The notes: a model not told the origin generated them from the sequence alone. A DNA stretch of 61,655 bases from an uncultured bacterium (GCA_902794035.1 CADBFN010000006.1:420-62074); one strand, 5' to 3'. Shown: positions 44,669-53,747, numbered from the stretch's first letter. Numbers and translations: made by a program.

Positions 44669-46147
44669 ATGCTTGGAAAAAACAGAATGGAATATGTAAT
44701 AAAAACTTGTCCTGCTGAAAATGCACAAGAACTTCAGAATCTTTTAAATGAAATGTCTATGAAAGGTTGGGAATTATACAGCATGACCGAAGTTGGCGGT
44801 GATGAAGACGATGCAGGTCAATTGAATTGTATATTTATGAGAGAAGCTAAATCTGCAATTTCTGAAAGCGATATAATAAGTATTTCTGATTTCAAAAGTC
44901 AAATGGAAAAAATGCTTTCTCCTAAAATGACTGAATATGAAAAATGTCTGGAAATTCAAAATAAGATAAAGCAAAAGCGCGAAGAAATTAATCAGGTAAA
45001 AGCTCAGCTTGATTCTGAAACACCGGGTTCTCGCAAAAAATTAAATGAAAAAATATCTTCCGGACTGAAGGCATTGGATGATTTAAAAGGAGAATTAAAT
45101 AAGGCGACCTCTCCTGATTTGATGTATTCAAAATTGCATGAAGAAAAACTTGCAATATATTTGAGTGAAGAATTATTAGGTTTTGTAGATGCTGAACGTG
45201 TAGATTTTGATGATGAACATTTGGTTGCTGAAACCGTTAAAGCCAGACTGGATATGACAGAGAAGTATGGCTATATTATTCCAAAAGTAGTATTTAAAGA
45301 TGACGAAAATTTAAATCCTTGTGAATTTAGTATTCGTATTAGAGGTATGGAGGTTTTCAGAGCCGTAGTTTATCCTGACAGCAAGGTATTTATGGCTGAT
45401 GAAATTCATACTGAGCATAAAATTAAAAAATCTGTAAATGCTGATGATGAGATTACAGGGAAAAAAGTTATATGGGTTCAGAAAGATAAGGCTAAAGATT
45501 TTTGGCAAACAGGCTTGACATCTTCACAATATATAGCAAAAGCCTTAAAATATGTTGCTGTAAAATATGTAGATGATTTGCTCGACTACGAAGATATAGA
45601 GAAATATATTGATGTAGTTGAAAAAGAAAATCCTTATCTGATAGATAATATTGTCCCTGATGTGCTAACCTATGCTGATATTAAGTATATTATGGTGAGT
45701 TTAATTAAGGAAAATGTTTCTATTAAAAATATAACTTATATTTTTGAAAAGATTAATGATTATGCTGATGATGGTTCAAAGGTTGATATTATAAATAAAA
45801 TTCGTTTGTCATTATCAAGACAGATTTGTTCAAAATATACTGCGGATGATGGTGTAACTATTTCTGCATTTGATCTTTCTGATAAGACTTATTCAGAGTT
45901 AGTAATGGATTGTGATGATTCTGATGAATCTATAATAAAAATTGATGCTGATTTTGCACAAAAACTTGCAGGTAAAATTCAGCGAAAAGCCAAAAAACTT
46001 AATATTTATCAGCCAATACTTGTTGTACCGATAGAGTACAGACAAATATTATTTACTTTATTGAGCCTCTATATAAATAATATTGTGGTAATTGCGCAGG
46101 AAGAAATTGGTGCAAACTTTAAAATGGATATTTTAGGAGAAGTTTAA
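44669..46147 (+). CDS. Soluble FlhA-C (FHIPEP)-like protein with N-terminal DUF4177-like domain
   Basis: The 492-residue protein has no membrane segments. The N-terminus (residues 6-55, MEYVIKTCPAENAQEL and MKGWELYSM) resembles small DUF4177-type domains. A coiled coil (about 95-150) follows. Residues 165-492 match the cytoplasmic domain of the type III export gate FlhA/SctV. EKYGYIIPKVVFKDDENLNP and RIRGMEVFRAVVYPD lead. Next are YIAKALKYVAVKYVDDLL, NIVPDVLTYADIKYIMVSLIKENVSIKN, IRLSLSRQICSKY, and LVVPIEYRQILFTLL with VVIAQEEIGANF near the end. The eight-helix export channel part is missing. No other flagellar or type III gene is present. It may have been adapted to another task. Confidence 0.8.
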   Translation: MLGKNRMEYVIKTCPAENAQELQNLLNEMSMKGWELYSMTEVGGDEDDAGQLNCIFMREAKSAISESDIISISDFKSQMEKMLSPKMTEYEKCLEIQNKIKQKREEINQVKAQLDSETPGSRKKLNEKISSGLKALDDLKGELNKATSPDLMYSKLHEEKLAIYLSEELLGFVDAERVDFDDEHLVAETVKARLDMTEKYGYIIPKVVFKDDENLNPCEFSIRIRGMEVFRAVVYPDSKVFMADEIHTEHKIKKSVNADDEITGKKVIWVQKDKAKDFWQTGLTSSQYIAKALKYVAVKYVDDLLDYEDIEKYIDVVEKENPYLIDNIVPDVLTYADIKYIMVSLIKENVSIKNITYIFEKINDYADDGSKVDIINKIRLSLSRQICSKYTADDGVTISAFDLSDKTYSELVMDCDDSDESIIKIDADFAQKLAGKIQRKAKKLNIYQPILVVPIEYRQILFTLLSLYINNIVVIAQEEIGANFKMDILGEV

Positions 46148-46175
46148 CTTTTAAAAGTTTTATTTTTAAAGTATC

Positions 46176-46210
46176 AAAAAAATACCACCAACATTTGGTG
46201 GTATTTTTTT
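46176..46210. terminator. Bidirectional terminator between the FlhA-C-like gene and nrdJ
   Basis: AAAAAAATACCACCAA pairs with TTGGTGGTATTTTTTT around a 3-base loop, between convergent genes. Confidence 0.95.
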
Positions 46211-46231
46211 TGCAATAATTTTTTGCTGTTT

Positions 46232-48232
46232 TTATGCACAACCTGAATATCCGCAACTAGGACAAATAAAACATCCTTCTGCCATCTGAATTTTTGTACC
46301 GCATTCAGGGCATTTAACTTCTTTAATTTCTCCTGTTGGATTATATTCTTCAACGCTCTCTGCCTTATCTTCAACGACAGGCTTGATTTCTATACTGTTA
46401 TCTTTCTTCTTTGAGTCTAAATTCATTGGTTGGAATTGACGAGAATTGTTTCTGTAAACTGTAATTCCTTTAAGATTATTTTTATAAGCTAAGATGTATG
46501 CTTCTTTAATATCTTCTCTTGTAGCTGATTCTACAAAGTTTACAGTTTTTGAAACGGCATTATCTGTATGAAGCTGGAATGCAGCCTGCATTTTAACGTG
46601 CCAGTATGGTGTAACGTCATGAGCAGTGTAGAATATCTTTTTAACATCATCACTAACTCCATCAACGTGTGCAATAGATCCATCCACTGCGATTTTTGAC
46701 ATCAATTCATCACTGTATAAACCGTGTGAAATCATATAGTCTTTGAAAATCGGATTAACTTCAAGCATTTCAGTTTTATCCATGATAAGTCTTGAAAATA
46801 CCAGACCAAATAAAGGTTCAACTCCGCCAGAAGCTCCTGCAATCATTGAAATTGTTCCTGTCGGAGCAATACAGGTTGTAGTGGCGTTTCTCAAACCGTA
46901 TTGTTTAATTTCCTTATCAAGTTCAGCCCATTGGTCATCTGAAATTTTACCTGCAGATTTTCCTTTGTATTTGTTATACAGGTAGTTATCCTGATCATAG
47001 ATACTTCCTGTAAAGTTTTTAAATCTGCCTCTTTCTTTAGACATTTCAATAGATTCTGTTTTTGAAACATAATCTATGAATTCCATAACCTGTCCGGCAA
47101 GTTTTGTTCCTTCTTCGCTTGAATATGAAATGCCTGATTTCATAAGCATATCAGCCCAACCCATTACGCCCAAGCCGATTTTTCTGTTATTTTGAACCAT
47201 TTCTGAAATTTGCGGTAACGGATAATTGTTTACTGCAATTACGTTATCTAAAAATCTCATAGCGGTTCTTGTTGTTTCTTCAAGTAAATCCCAATCAACA
47301 ACCCATCCATTAGATGTTTCTTTCATCATTCTGCCTAAATTGATTGAACCAAGGTTACAAGCTTCATAAGGAAGCAGAGGAACTTCTCCGCAAGGGTTTG
47401 TTGATTCAATCGCACCAATTAAAGGTGTAGGGTTATCAGCATTCATTTTATCAATATAAATGATTCCCGGTTCACCGTTTCTCCAAGCACCATCAACAAT
47501 TTTATCAAAAACTGCTTTGGCACTTAATCTGCCGACTACCTGATTGTTTTGAGGATTAATCAAATCATAATCTTCACCGGCTAAATAAGCGTCCATGAAT
47601 TTATCGGTAATTGCAACAGAAATATTGAAGTTATTTAATTGATTATTATCTGATTTACAATCAATAAAGTCTAAAATATCAGGGTGATCAACTCTCAAGA
47701 TACCCATATTGGCACCACGTCTTGTACCGCCTTGTTTAACTGCTTCAGTTGCAGCATTGAATACGTTCATAAATGATACAGGACCTGAAGATACGCCCAT
47801 AGTTGAACGGACTACACTGTTTTTAGGTCTTAGTCTTGAGAATGAAAAACCTGTGCCTCCGCCTGATTTATGAATTAATGCAGTATTTTTTACGGTTTCA
47901 AAAATGCCTTCCAGACTGTCTTCAACAGGCAAAACAAAGCATGCTGCCAATTGCCCTAATTCTCTGCCTGCATTCATAAGCGTAGGAGAGTTTGGCATAA
48001 AATAGCGGTTTGTAATTGCTTTGTAAAATCTGTCTGCAAGTTTTTTAACTTCTTCTTCGCTTTTGCCGAATTTCGCATCAGCAGAAGCTATTGTATCTGC
48101 AACCCTGTGGAACATATCTGCCGGAGTTTCGATACATTTCCCATCTTTATCTCTCTTCAAATAACGTCTTTCCAAAACCTTAATCGCATTCTCGGTAAGG
48201 TCCAGTTTTTCTTCTAAACAAGTGTCTGACAC
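46232..48232 (-). CDS. nrdJ: Class II (adenosylcobalamin-dependent) ribonucleoside-diphosphate reductase
   Basis: This reduces ribonucleotides to deoxyribonucleotides with or without oxygen, using coenzyme B12. The product has 666 residues from GTG 48232; GGAGG lies 6 bases before it and inside the longer frame starting at ATG 48244. Motifs include the substrate site STNPCGEVPLLPYEACNLGS, FVLPVEDSLEGIFE, RRGANMGILRVDHPDI, the finger-loop region NNRKIGLGVMGWADML and TCIAPTGTISMIAG. The C-terminal cysteine-rich tail (KCPECGTKI and CFICPSCGYSGC) is typical of NrdJ and binds zinc. No B12 riboswitch was recognised upstream; a perfect AGAGCATGCTCT palindrome is at 48284-48295. Confidence 0.95.
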   Translation of the reverse strand: MSDTCLEEKLDLTENAIKVLERRYLKRDKDGKCIETPADMFHRVADTIASADAKFGKSEEEVKKLADRFYKAITNRYFMPNSPTLMNAGRELGQLAACFVLPVEDSLEGIFETVKNTALIHKSGGGTGFSFSRLRPKNSVVRSTMGVSSGPVSFMNVFNAATEAVKQGGTRRGANMGILRVDHPDILDFIDCKSDNNQLNNFNISVAITDKFMDAYLAGEDYDLINPQNNQVVGRLSAKAVFDKIVDGAWRNGEPGIIYIDKMNADNPTPLIGAIESTNPCGEVPLLPYEACNLGSINLGRMMKETSNGWVVDWDLLEETTRTAMRFLDNVIAVNNYPLPQISEMVQNNRKIGLGVMGWADMLMKSGISYSSEEGTKLAGQVMEFIDYVSKTESIEMSKERGRFKNFTGSIYDQDNYLYNKYKGKSAGKISDDQWAELDKEIKQYGLRNATTTCIAPTGTISMIAGASGGVEPLFGLVFSRLIMDKTEMLEVNPIFKDYMISHGLYSDELMSKIAVDGSIAHVDGVSDDVKKIFYTAHDVTPYWHVKMQAAFQLHTDNAVSKTVNFVESATREDIKEAYILAYKNNLKGITVYRNNSRQFQPMNLDSKKKDNSIEIKPVVEDKAESVEEYNPTGEIKEVKCPECGTKIQMAEGCFICPSCGYSGCA

Positions 48233-48283
48233 ATTAACCTCCATAGTCTGTAAATTTTATAATATAGTACATTTCCCAAAATA

Positions 48284-48295
48284 AGAGCATGCTCT
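48284..48295. promoter_or_regulatory. Perfect 12-bp palindrome upstream of nrdJ
   Basis: AGAGCATGCTCT lies about 52 bases upstream of the chosen nrdJ start, a short distance after a possible minus-strand promoter (TTGATT, 17 bases, TATAAG). It is a candidate operator; no known NrdR box was seen. Confidence 0.35.
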
Positions 48296-48431
48296 AAAAA
48301 CAGAGTGCTTATAAAAATTGTACTACATTTAATCAAAGTCATGCAAATATCCCTAATTTTTTTATTATATTTTGTTACATAATTAAGGCAAATAATTTTT
48401 TTTTGAGTATTTATATGCTTAAAGCAGGGAA

Positions 48432-49244
48432 ATGATGTTACTAAATAGTGTTAAATTACCATACAAAGTTGTAAAGGGTTCATTTCAGTACCGGCAGACC
48501 AAGTCTGCAAGATTGACTAATTCTGTTATGAATGAATTGTATCCGCAATTAATAAAGTCTGAAGGAATAACTTTGTCAAAGCTTGGCAGGAGTTTAAAAA
48601 AATGTTTTCCTGATAATATTAAACTGTTTGTTTGTAAAAATAGAGATTCTGACAGTATTGCTCAGCTAAACAGAGTTTTTACCGCCCAAAATCTTATTGT
48701 AAAACAATCGCTGGAGCTGAAAACAAATGAAAATAACCGTATTGATTTTTTGAATATCCCAACGTTAGCACATGAAATTCGTCATTTTACAGATTCTTTG
48801 TTTCATCCCAAAATGCTTGCGCGTGAACAAATTTTGGCACAAAAAGGTCTTGATGTCCCTAAATATGTAAACTTTTACGAAAATGACGTTTATGTCAAAG
48901 AAACATTTGACGGTAAAAAGGATTGTAAGCGTATAATAAAAATTATCAAAAACAGAACAAACCGGATATTAAGAGGTCTGAATGTTCAGGATAAGATCGA
49001 TTTGCTGCAATGCATTCGCTACAATCTTATATCTGAAAGAAATGCATATAATGAGACAAGTACTTACGCAAAAAAGATTTATAAAAAGAATTTTCCGGTT
49101 TATGAAGATGAATTAAATAATCAAAACAAAGAATTTCTTATGAATGAAAAGATAGATTTATATGAAAAAATGTTTTTTTCTTTAATAAAAAAAGAAAGAG
49201 GCAAATTTTCCGCAAAGCTGAAATCGAAATTGCAGACAGCTTAA
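48432..49244 (+). CDS. Putative zincin metallopeptidase of unknown family
   Basis: The 270-residue protein has a HEIRH motif (TLAHEIRHFTDSLFHPKM, about residue 114), which fits the HExxH zinc site. SERNAYNE at about residue 205 could give the third ligand, as in gluzincins. It has no signal peptide; the N-terminus is basic and the C-terminus Lys-rich. Two ATG codons overlap at 48432 and 48435; the second gives better spacing to AGCAGGGA. The Lys-rich protein may act inside the cell or be exported by another route. The zinc site is inferred from the motif only. Confidence 0.6.
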   Translation: MMLLNSVKLPYKVVKGSFQYRQTKSARLTNSVMNELYPQLIKSEGITLSKLGRSLKKCFPDNIKLFVCKNRDSDSIAQLNRVFTAQNLIVKQSLELKTNENNRIDFLNIPTLAHEIRHFTDSLFHPKMLAREQILAQKGLDVPKYVNFYENDVYVKETFDGKKDCKRIIKIIKNRTNRILRGLNVQDKIDLLQCIRYNLISERNAYNETSTYAKKIYKKNFPVYEDELNNQNKEFLMNEKIDLYEKMFFSLIKKERGKFSAKLKSKLQTA

Positions 49245-49316
49245 TTTTGTGTGGTTCTCAAGATTTTTATAAAATTTATTATTTACATTAATTTATTAAT
49301 TTAATATAATCAGTAT

Positions 49317-49856
49317 ATGGATTTTGAAGAAAGAACATTAAATTCGGAAGTAAAGTTTGAAGGAAAAGTCGTTAAAGTTATCTGTGACGATATAGAAACT
49401 TCTGACGGTCATAAATCATTCCGGGAAGTTGTTATTCACAACGGCGGGGTTGTAATTGTTGCTTTGACTAATGACAATAAGGTTATTTTAACAAAGCAGT
49501 ATCGTTACCCGTTACACAAAGTAAATATTGAATTACCGGCAGGAAAACTTGAATTAAATGAAGATCCTGATTATGCTGCAAAAAGAGAACTTGAGGAAGA
49601 AACCGGTTATCGCGCAAATAATTGGAAATCTTTGGGGTATATAAATACAACTCCGGGAATTTGTACCGAAAAATTGTATCTTTATCTTGCAAAAGATTTG
49701 GAATTTGTCGGAGAACATCCTGATGAAGGTGAAATAATAAAATCCCGCGAGTTTGATTTAGACAAAGTTTTTGAAATGATAAACAATGGCGAAATTAATG
49801 ACGCAAAAACGATTTGTGCATTATCAAGAGCTTTTTGTAAAGGTTTTAATTTATGA
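49317..49856 (+). CDS. Nudix hydrolase, ADP-ribose pyrophosphatase-like
   Basis: The 179-residue protein carries a perfect Nudix box starting at GKLELNEDPDYAAKREL and continuing EEETGY (about residues 76-98), with the catalytic glutamates. The N-terminal ERTLNSEVKFEGKVVKV strand and the TPGICTEKLYLYLAKDL segment after the box match the ADP-ribose diphosphatase branch. ATG at the end of this gene overlaps the next start by 4 bases. Confidence 0.92.
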   Translation: MDFEERTLNSEVKFEGKVVKVICDDIETSDGHKSFREVVIHNGGVVIVALTNDNKVILTKQYRYPLHKVNIELPAGKLELNEDPDYAAKRELEEETGYRANNWKSLGYINTTPGICTEKLYLYLAKDLEFVGEHPDEGEIIKSREFDLDKVFEMINNGEINDAKTICALSRAFCKGFNL

Positions 49857-50644
49857 TTAAAATGGTCGCAACTGATATTGACGGAACAATTCTTCCTTAT
49901 GGCGACGAATTTCGTCCTGCGGTTTTGGATTGTATAAGCAGATTAACAAATGCAGGCATAAAAGTTGTTTTGGTTACGGGAAGGATGCATTCTTCAGCCG
50001 TTCCGCTCGCTAAGCAATTAGGTTTAAGTACTCCGGTAATTTCTTATCAGGGTGGCTTAATCAAAGAGCTTGACGGGACTACTCTTTATCAGAGTAATTT
50101 AAAACCTGAGATCGCAAAGGAAATTATAAAATGGGCAAGACAGAATAATGTTCATTTAAATTTGTATATTGACGACAAATTGTATGTAGAAGAAGATAAT
50201 GAAATTATACAGTATTATATAAAAGGCAAATTTGTTGATTATAATGTTATATCCTTTGATAAGCTTGAAATTAAAAATGTTAATAAACTTTTGGCAATAG
50301 ATATTCACGATCCTGAAAAAGTTACAGGCTGGGTTGATATATTAAAAAAACAATATCCTGATTTGTATATAGTCAAATCGACTCCGTATTTTTGCGAAAT
50401 CGGGCCTTCAGATGCAAAAAAATCCCTTAGTGTGGAGTTTTTAATGCGATATTGGGGGCTAGACAGGCATGAGGTTTTGACAATAGGAGATCAAAATAAT
50501 GATATTGACCTTGTCGAGTCAGGAGGTATAGGCATTGCAATGGGAAACGCAACTGAAGAATTAAAATCTCGTGCAAAATATATTACCGATACCTGTGATA
50601 ATGATGGTTTTGTCAAAGCTATAGAGAAATATTGTAAGTTGTAA
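49853..50644 (+). CDS. Cof-type HAD phosphatase
   Basis: The 263-residue haloacid dehalogenase-fold protein shows motif I ATDIDGTIL (residues 6-14), motif II VTGRMHSS, the substrate-cap domain (about 85-185) and motif IV TIGDQNNDIDLVE, followed by GIAMGNA. Such proteins remove phosphate from sugar phosphates or cofactor intermediates. It is translationally coupled to the Nudix gene by a 4-base overlap. Confidence 0.92.
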   Translation: MIKMVATDIDGTILPYGDEFRPAVLDCISRLTNAGIKVVLVTGRMHSSAVPLAKQLGLSTPVISYQGGLIKELDGTTLYQSNLKPEIAKEIIKWARQNNVHLNLYIDDKLYVEEDNEIIQYYIKGKFVDYNVISFDKLEIKNVNKLLAIDIHDPEKVTGWVDILKKQYPDLYIVKSTPYFCEIGPSDAKKSLSVEFLMRYWGLDRHEVLTIGDQNNDIDLVESGGIGIAMGNATEELKSRAKYITDTCDNDGFVKAIEKYCKL

Positions 50645-50658
50645 TTATCTTTTGAATC

Positions 50659-50687
50659 TTGACAAATCCCTGAAAAAAATAAATAAT
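50659..50687 (+). promoter_or_regulatory. Sigma-70 type promoter of the large prepilin
   Basis: TTGACA at 50659-50664 and AATAAT at 50682-50687 are 17 bases apart. The AATCTTGACAAA context is the same as at the other prepilin promoter (29557). Confidence 0.7.
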
Positions 50688-50724
50688 TAATAATACGGAA
50701 TTAAAAATAGAGAGGATATTAAAT

Positions 50725-52025
50725 ATGGTAAAACACAGTGATAGCAAGCGTTTCCACCTCGGGAGGGGGGGGTAAAAGCCTCTCATAGCAAGCGTTTCGG
50801 CTTTACTATGGCGGAATTAATGATTACAATTGGCGTTGTTGGCGTTGTTGCTGCGATAACAATTCCTTTGCTAATCCAAAATTCAAACACCCGCAAATTT
50901 ACAACGCAGTTCAAAAAATCATTATCCACCCTAAATCAAGCAGCGATTTCAGCACAAGCCCAATATGATATGGATTATGGTTCACTATCTTCAGTAAGTG
51001 ATCCTTCAACCTGCGGGAGAGATAAGTTTTCAGATTCAAGCGCAACCATGTGCGCACTATTCAATAGTACGCTTTCTGCGAAACATTATCTGGGCGTTTA
51101 TGGACAGGTAAAAGGCTCAATCCTTGCCTCTAAATACGAAATTACAAAGACAACAGAAGGTTTTGACCCAACAAACTTTTTAATATATTCAATGGCAGAC
51201 GGTTCGCTTGTTGGGTTTAACCCAAATGCCAAACGCTGTTCACTTGAAAGTGGACAGATAATCAATAAATCAATTTTGACAGATGAAAACGGTCTAAAAA
51301 ATTGTATTGGATTTATTGATGTCAATGGCGTTAGTTTACCAAATAAAGAAGTGACTTGCGCTGATGGTACATCATCTCTTGATGCGGATAATGCTTGTAC
51401 GCTCAAAACAACGGGTTCAAAAGTTGGTGATGTCTATCCTGTAGTGTTCCATGACGGCACAGTAGAACCTGCCACAAACGCAGGGAAATCAGAAATCGGC
51501 GCAGGGAAAGGAGACGGCACAGGAAATGCAGAAACACCTGCAGAACCGGCAAAACCAACCACAACCCCGAGTGGTTATAAAATAGGTGATAGAAATGACC
51601 CAACCACCTGGGAACCATTTGAAATAAAAACTCCAATGACCAAAGCACAATGTGAAGAACTTATAGGGGAAGAATATGGCATTAAAGCTTGTAATTATGA
51701 CAATGATTATTGGGCAGCAGCAGTAAAAGAATGTGGTGGAGTGCAGAACATGTTAAAAGATGACGATTTAACAAAACTAGCACAAGATCTATATCCTGTT
51801 TGTAGTGCTACATATTTAAATGCACCAAGCTGCAATAGTAAATTAAACACAAGTAAAATCCCTGAGAACCTATCCGGTTTAGGCTCCTCCTGGTACGTCT
51901 TGTGGTCAGGTAGTGAGTACAGCGCCGACCGCGCGTACACCCGGGGCTTCGGCAGTTCGTACTCGGGCGGGTACTACGACACCCGCAACAATTCGGGCAT
52001 GAGGGCCGTTTGTGTCGGTGATTAG
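50725..52025 (+). CDS. Large prepilin with out-of-frame leader (G8 tract) and variable C-terminal domain
   Basis: ATG 50725, with AGAGGA before it, reads MVKHSDSKRFHLGRGG and stops at TAA 50773. The pilin body (GFTMAELMITIG onward) is in another frame, open from 50745 to TAG 52025, with no start before ATG 50808. A 44-bp segment containing G8 (50765-50772) and bounded by two copies of ATAGCAAGCGTTTC causes the shift. One added G, or deletion of the 44 bp, restores a full leader ending KRFG before FTMAE. The rest is a pilin helix, the globular blocks shared with the other prepilins, a Pro/Thr linker (about residue 240 of the 405-residue frame) and a lectin-like domain ending LWSGSE...RAVCVGD. 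An assembly error in the G tract is possible. Confidence 0.85.
50741..50798 (+). repeat. 14-bp direct repeats with poly-G insert in the prepilin leader
   Basis: ATAGCAAGCGTTTC occurs at 50741-50754 and again at 50785-50798. Between them lie 30 bases that include GGGA followed by G8. The 44-base period is not a multiple of three. Confidence 0.97.
51882..52022 (+). other. Candidate hypervariable region of the prepilin tip
   Basis: These 47 codons (GSSW to VCVGD) align with 540-680 without gaps, with 25 identical and 22 different residues. Bases 51915-51986 hold 50 G or C out of 72, far above the AT-rich surroundings, with many NNC codons (TAC, GAC, GGC, AGC, ACC, CGC). The last seven residues are identical in both genes. 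This matches the layout of a retroelement-diversified variable region with a fixed 3' end. Confidence 0.55.
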
Positions 52026-52044
52026 TAAGGCCCCCTCTCCCAAA

Positions 52045-52121
52045 GGGATACAAAGCGAACCAACGAACTTGTGAGTTGCGTGAGCCTGTATGCCGTATGG
52101 CTGAGGGGTGGGGTGAGGGGT
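52045..52121 (+). repeat. 77-bp dispersed repeat C, copy 2
   Basis: Identical to 1257-1333. It follows a large prepilin gene in both places. The sequence after it (52122-52260) holds further small palindromes (GTTGGGT...ACCCAAC at about 52155-52183, and ATGCGT...ACGCACC). Confidence 0.95.
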
Positions 52122-52260
52122 CAATTGTTGGCATTCACAATATTACAGTAGGTAGGTTGGGTGAAATGTAATGAAACCCAACAAAATATTTGAAATAGTA
52201 ATGTAGGATGCGTTTCTACGCACCAATTTATTTAAAATATGTAATATAATCAAATAAAAA

Positions 52261-52280
52261 GCCGAAAATTATTTTTCGGC
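52261..52280 (-). terminator. Terminator of the outer-membrane efflux gene
   Basis: GCCGAAAA pairs with TTTTCGGC around a 4-base loop; on the minus strand a T run follows, 30 bases after the stop. Confidence 0.85.
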
Positions 52281-52310
52281 CCGTAAGTAAAAATATGATT
52301 AAGAATAATT

Positions 52311-53705
52311 TTATAACTGGCTTCCAACGGCCTTGTATAATCCGATATAATCTACAAGGCAATTGATTTTCTGATCGGCAACAAGCTTATCTGTTGAAAG
52401 TACATTTTCTCTAAGCTGAGTCAAATCAAGTTTTGAAATTATACCCTGCTCATATTTCGCAGTGCTTAATCCGTAATCTTTTCTTTCCAATGATGCCTGA
52501 AGCTTTGTATCTTCATACTTTTTATTATCATGATCAATTGTGGTTAAAGAATCATTGATTTCCTGTATTGCTGTAATATTTGTCTGGTAATAGTTATTTA
52601 AAACACGTTCATATTCGTCTTTTTTAAGTCTTAAATTAGCAATTCTTTTACCGCCTGTAAATAACGGTAAATTTAAACCTGCCGCAAGAGCTGCCAATGC
52701 TCCTTTTGTTGATAATAAACTTCCAAAATCTTTGTTTAGGAATAATGCAAGACCTGTTATGTTTATTGAAGGCAAAAATTCTTTTTTTGCTACTCGAACA
52801 TCTATTCCTGCTTTTTCAATCATTTTTTCTGCCGTAATATAATCAGGACGTTGAGAGATAATCTCTGAGGAGATTTCTTTTGGAATTACACCGCTGAAAT
52901 TTATATCATCATATGAAATTCTTTTTAAATCCTGCGCTTTTTCAGGTGTTTCTCCGATTAAAACACTAAGTTGATTGAGTAAAATATTTCTTTGCTTTTT
53001 GTATTCGGTTAAAGTCGTTTGTCCTGCAACGTAAGCTTTATTTGCTTTTACGGTATCAGAAGTCGAAGTCAGACCTTCTTTATTCCTTAACAGCATTAAA
53101 TCATAGATAACTTTTCTGTCTTCAACGATTTGTTCCTGAAGTTCTATCATCTTGTCAAGCTTAACAATATTGAGATATGTTGCACCAACGGCAGAAGCTA
53201 TTGCAATATAAGCACTTCTTTCATCCTGCAGTGCTTTTTCATAATCTTTCTTCGCCATTTTGGTTTTATCGTGATTCTTTAAGAAAATATCTGCTTCATA
53301 ATTTACTAACGCAGGTACAGCAAATGACCATTCTGCCTTTGTTACTCCGGGCACTTTAGCTAGTGCAGGTGAAAATCCGACTCCTGCCATTGGAAGTTCG
53401 TTGCCAAATTGTATTTTTACAACCTGATAGTATTCATCAACCGCTATAGTTGCCATTTTTAGTGAATAATTCTTTTTTATTGCCTGATCAATATAACCTG
53501 TAAGTATATCGTCATTGTATTTTGACCACCATTCAAAATTTACATAATCATATTTAAACTGATCACTTTTCTTTCTCATTTTATGAGTTTTTGAAATAGA
53601 AACTTTCTTGGTTTCAGTTGTTTTTGTTTTAGCCATACAAACAGCAGGGGATAAATCTGATAAAACAAATCCTGCCAAAAGTAGTGTGATAATTATCTTT
53701 TTCAA
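52311..53705 (-). CDS. TolC-like outer-membrane efflux protein
   Basis: The outer-membrane channel partner of the adjacent pump. TTG 53705, with AGAAGGA 8 bases upstream, starts a signal peptide (LKKIIITLLLAGFVLSDLSPAVCMA) and gives 464 residues. The frame upstream to 53768 has no ribosome binding site. The body is the two long helical repeats of the OEP/TolC family. Features include YLNIVKLDKMIELQEQIV, the FLPSINITGLA strand region, and NLPLFTGGKR followed by the second repeat with YEQGIISKLDLTQLRENVL. It is divergent from the MarR-EmrA-EmrB genes, sharing their control region. Confidence 0.9.
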   Translation of the reverse strand: MKKIIITLLLAGFVLSDLSPAVCMAKTKTTETKKVSISKTHKMRKKSDQFKYDYVNFEWWSKYNDDILTGYIDQAIKKNYSLKMATIAVDEYYQVVKIQFGNELPMAGVGFSPALAKVPGVTKAEWSFAVPALVNYEADIFLKNHDKTKMAKKDYEKALQDERSAYIAIASAVGATYLNIVKLDKMIELQEQIVEDRKVIYDLMLLRNKEGLTSTSDTVKANKAYVAGQTTLTEYKKQRNILLNQLSVLIGETPEKAQDLKRISYDDINFSGVIPKEISSEIISQRPDYITAEKMIEKAGIDVRVAKKEFLPSINITGLALFLNKDFGSLLSTKGALAALAAGLNLPLFTGGKRIANLRLKKDEYERVLNNYYQTNITAIQEINDSLTTIDHDNKKYEDTKLQASLERKDYGLSTAKYEQGIISKLDLTQLRENVLSTDKLVADQKINCLVDYIGLYKAVGSQL

Positions 53706-53747
53706 TGTTTTATTCCTTCTAATAAAATATTTGCTTGCAAATTCTAT

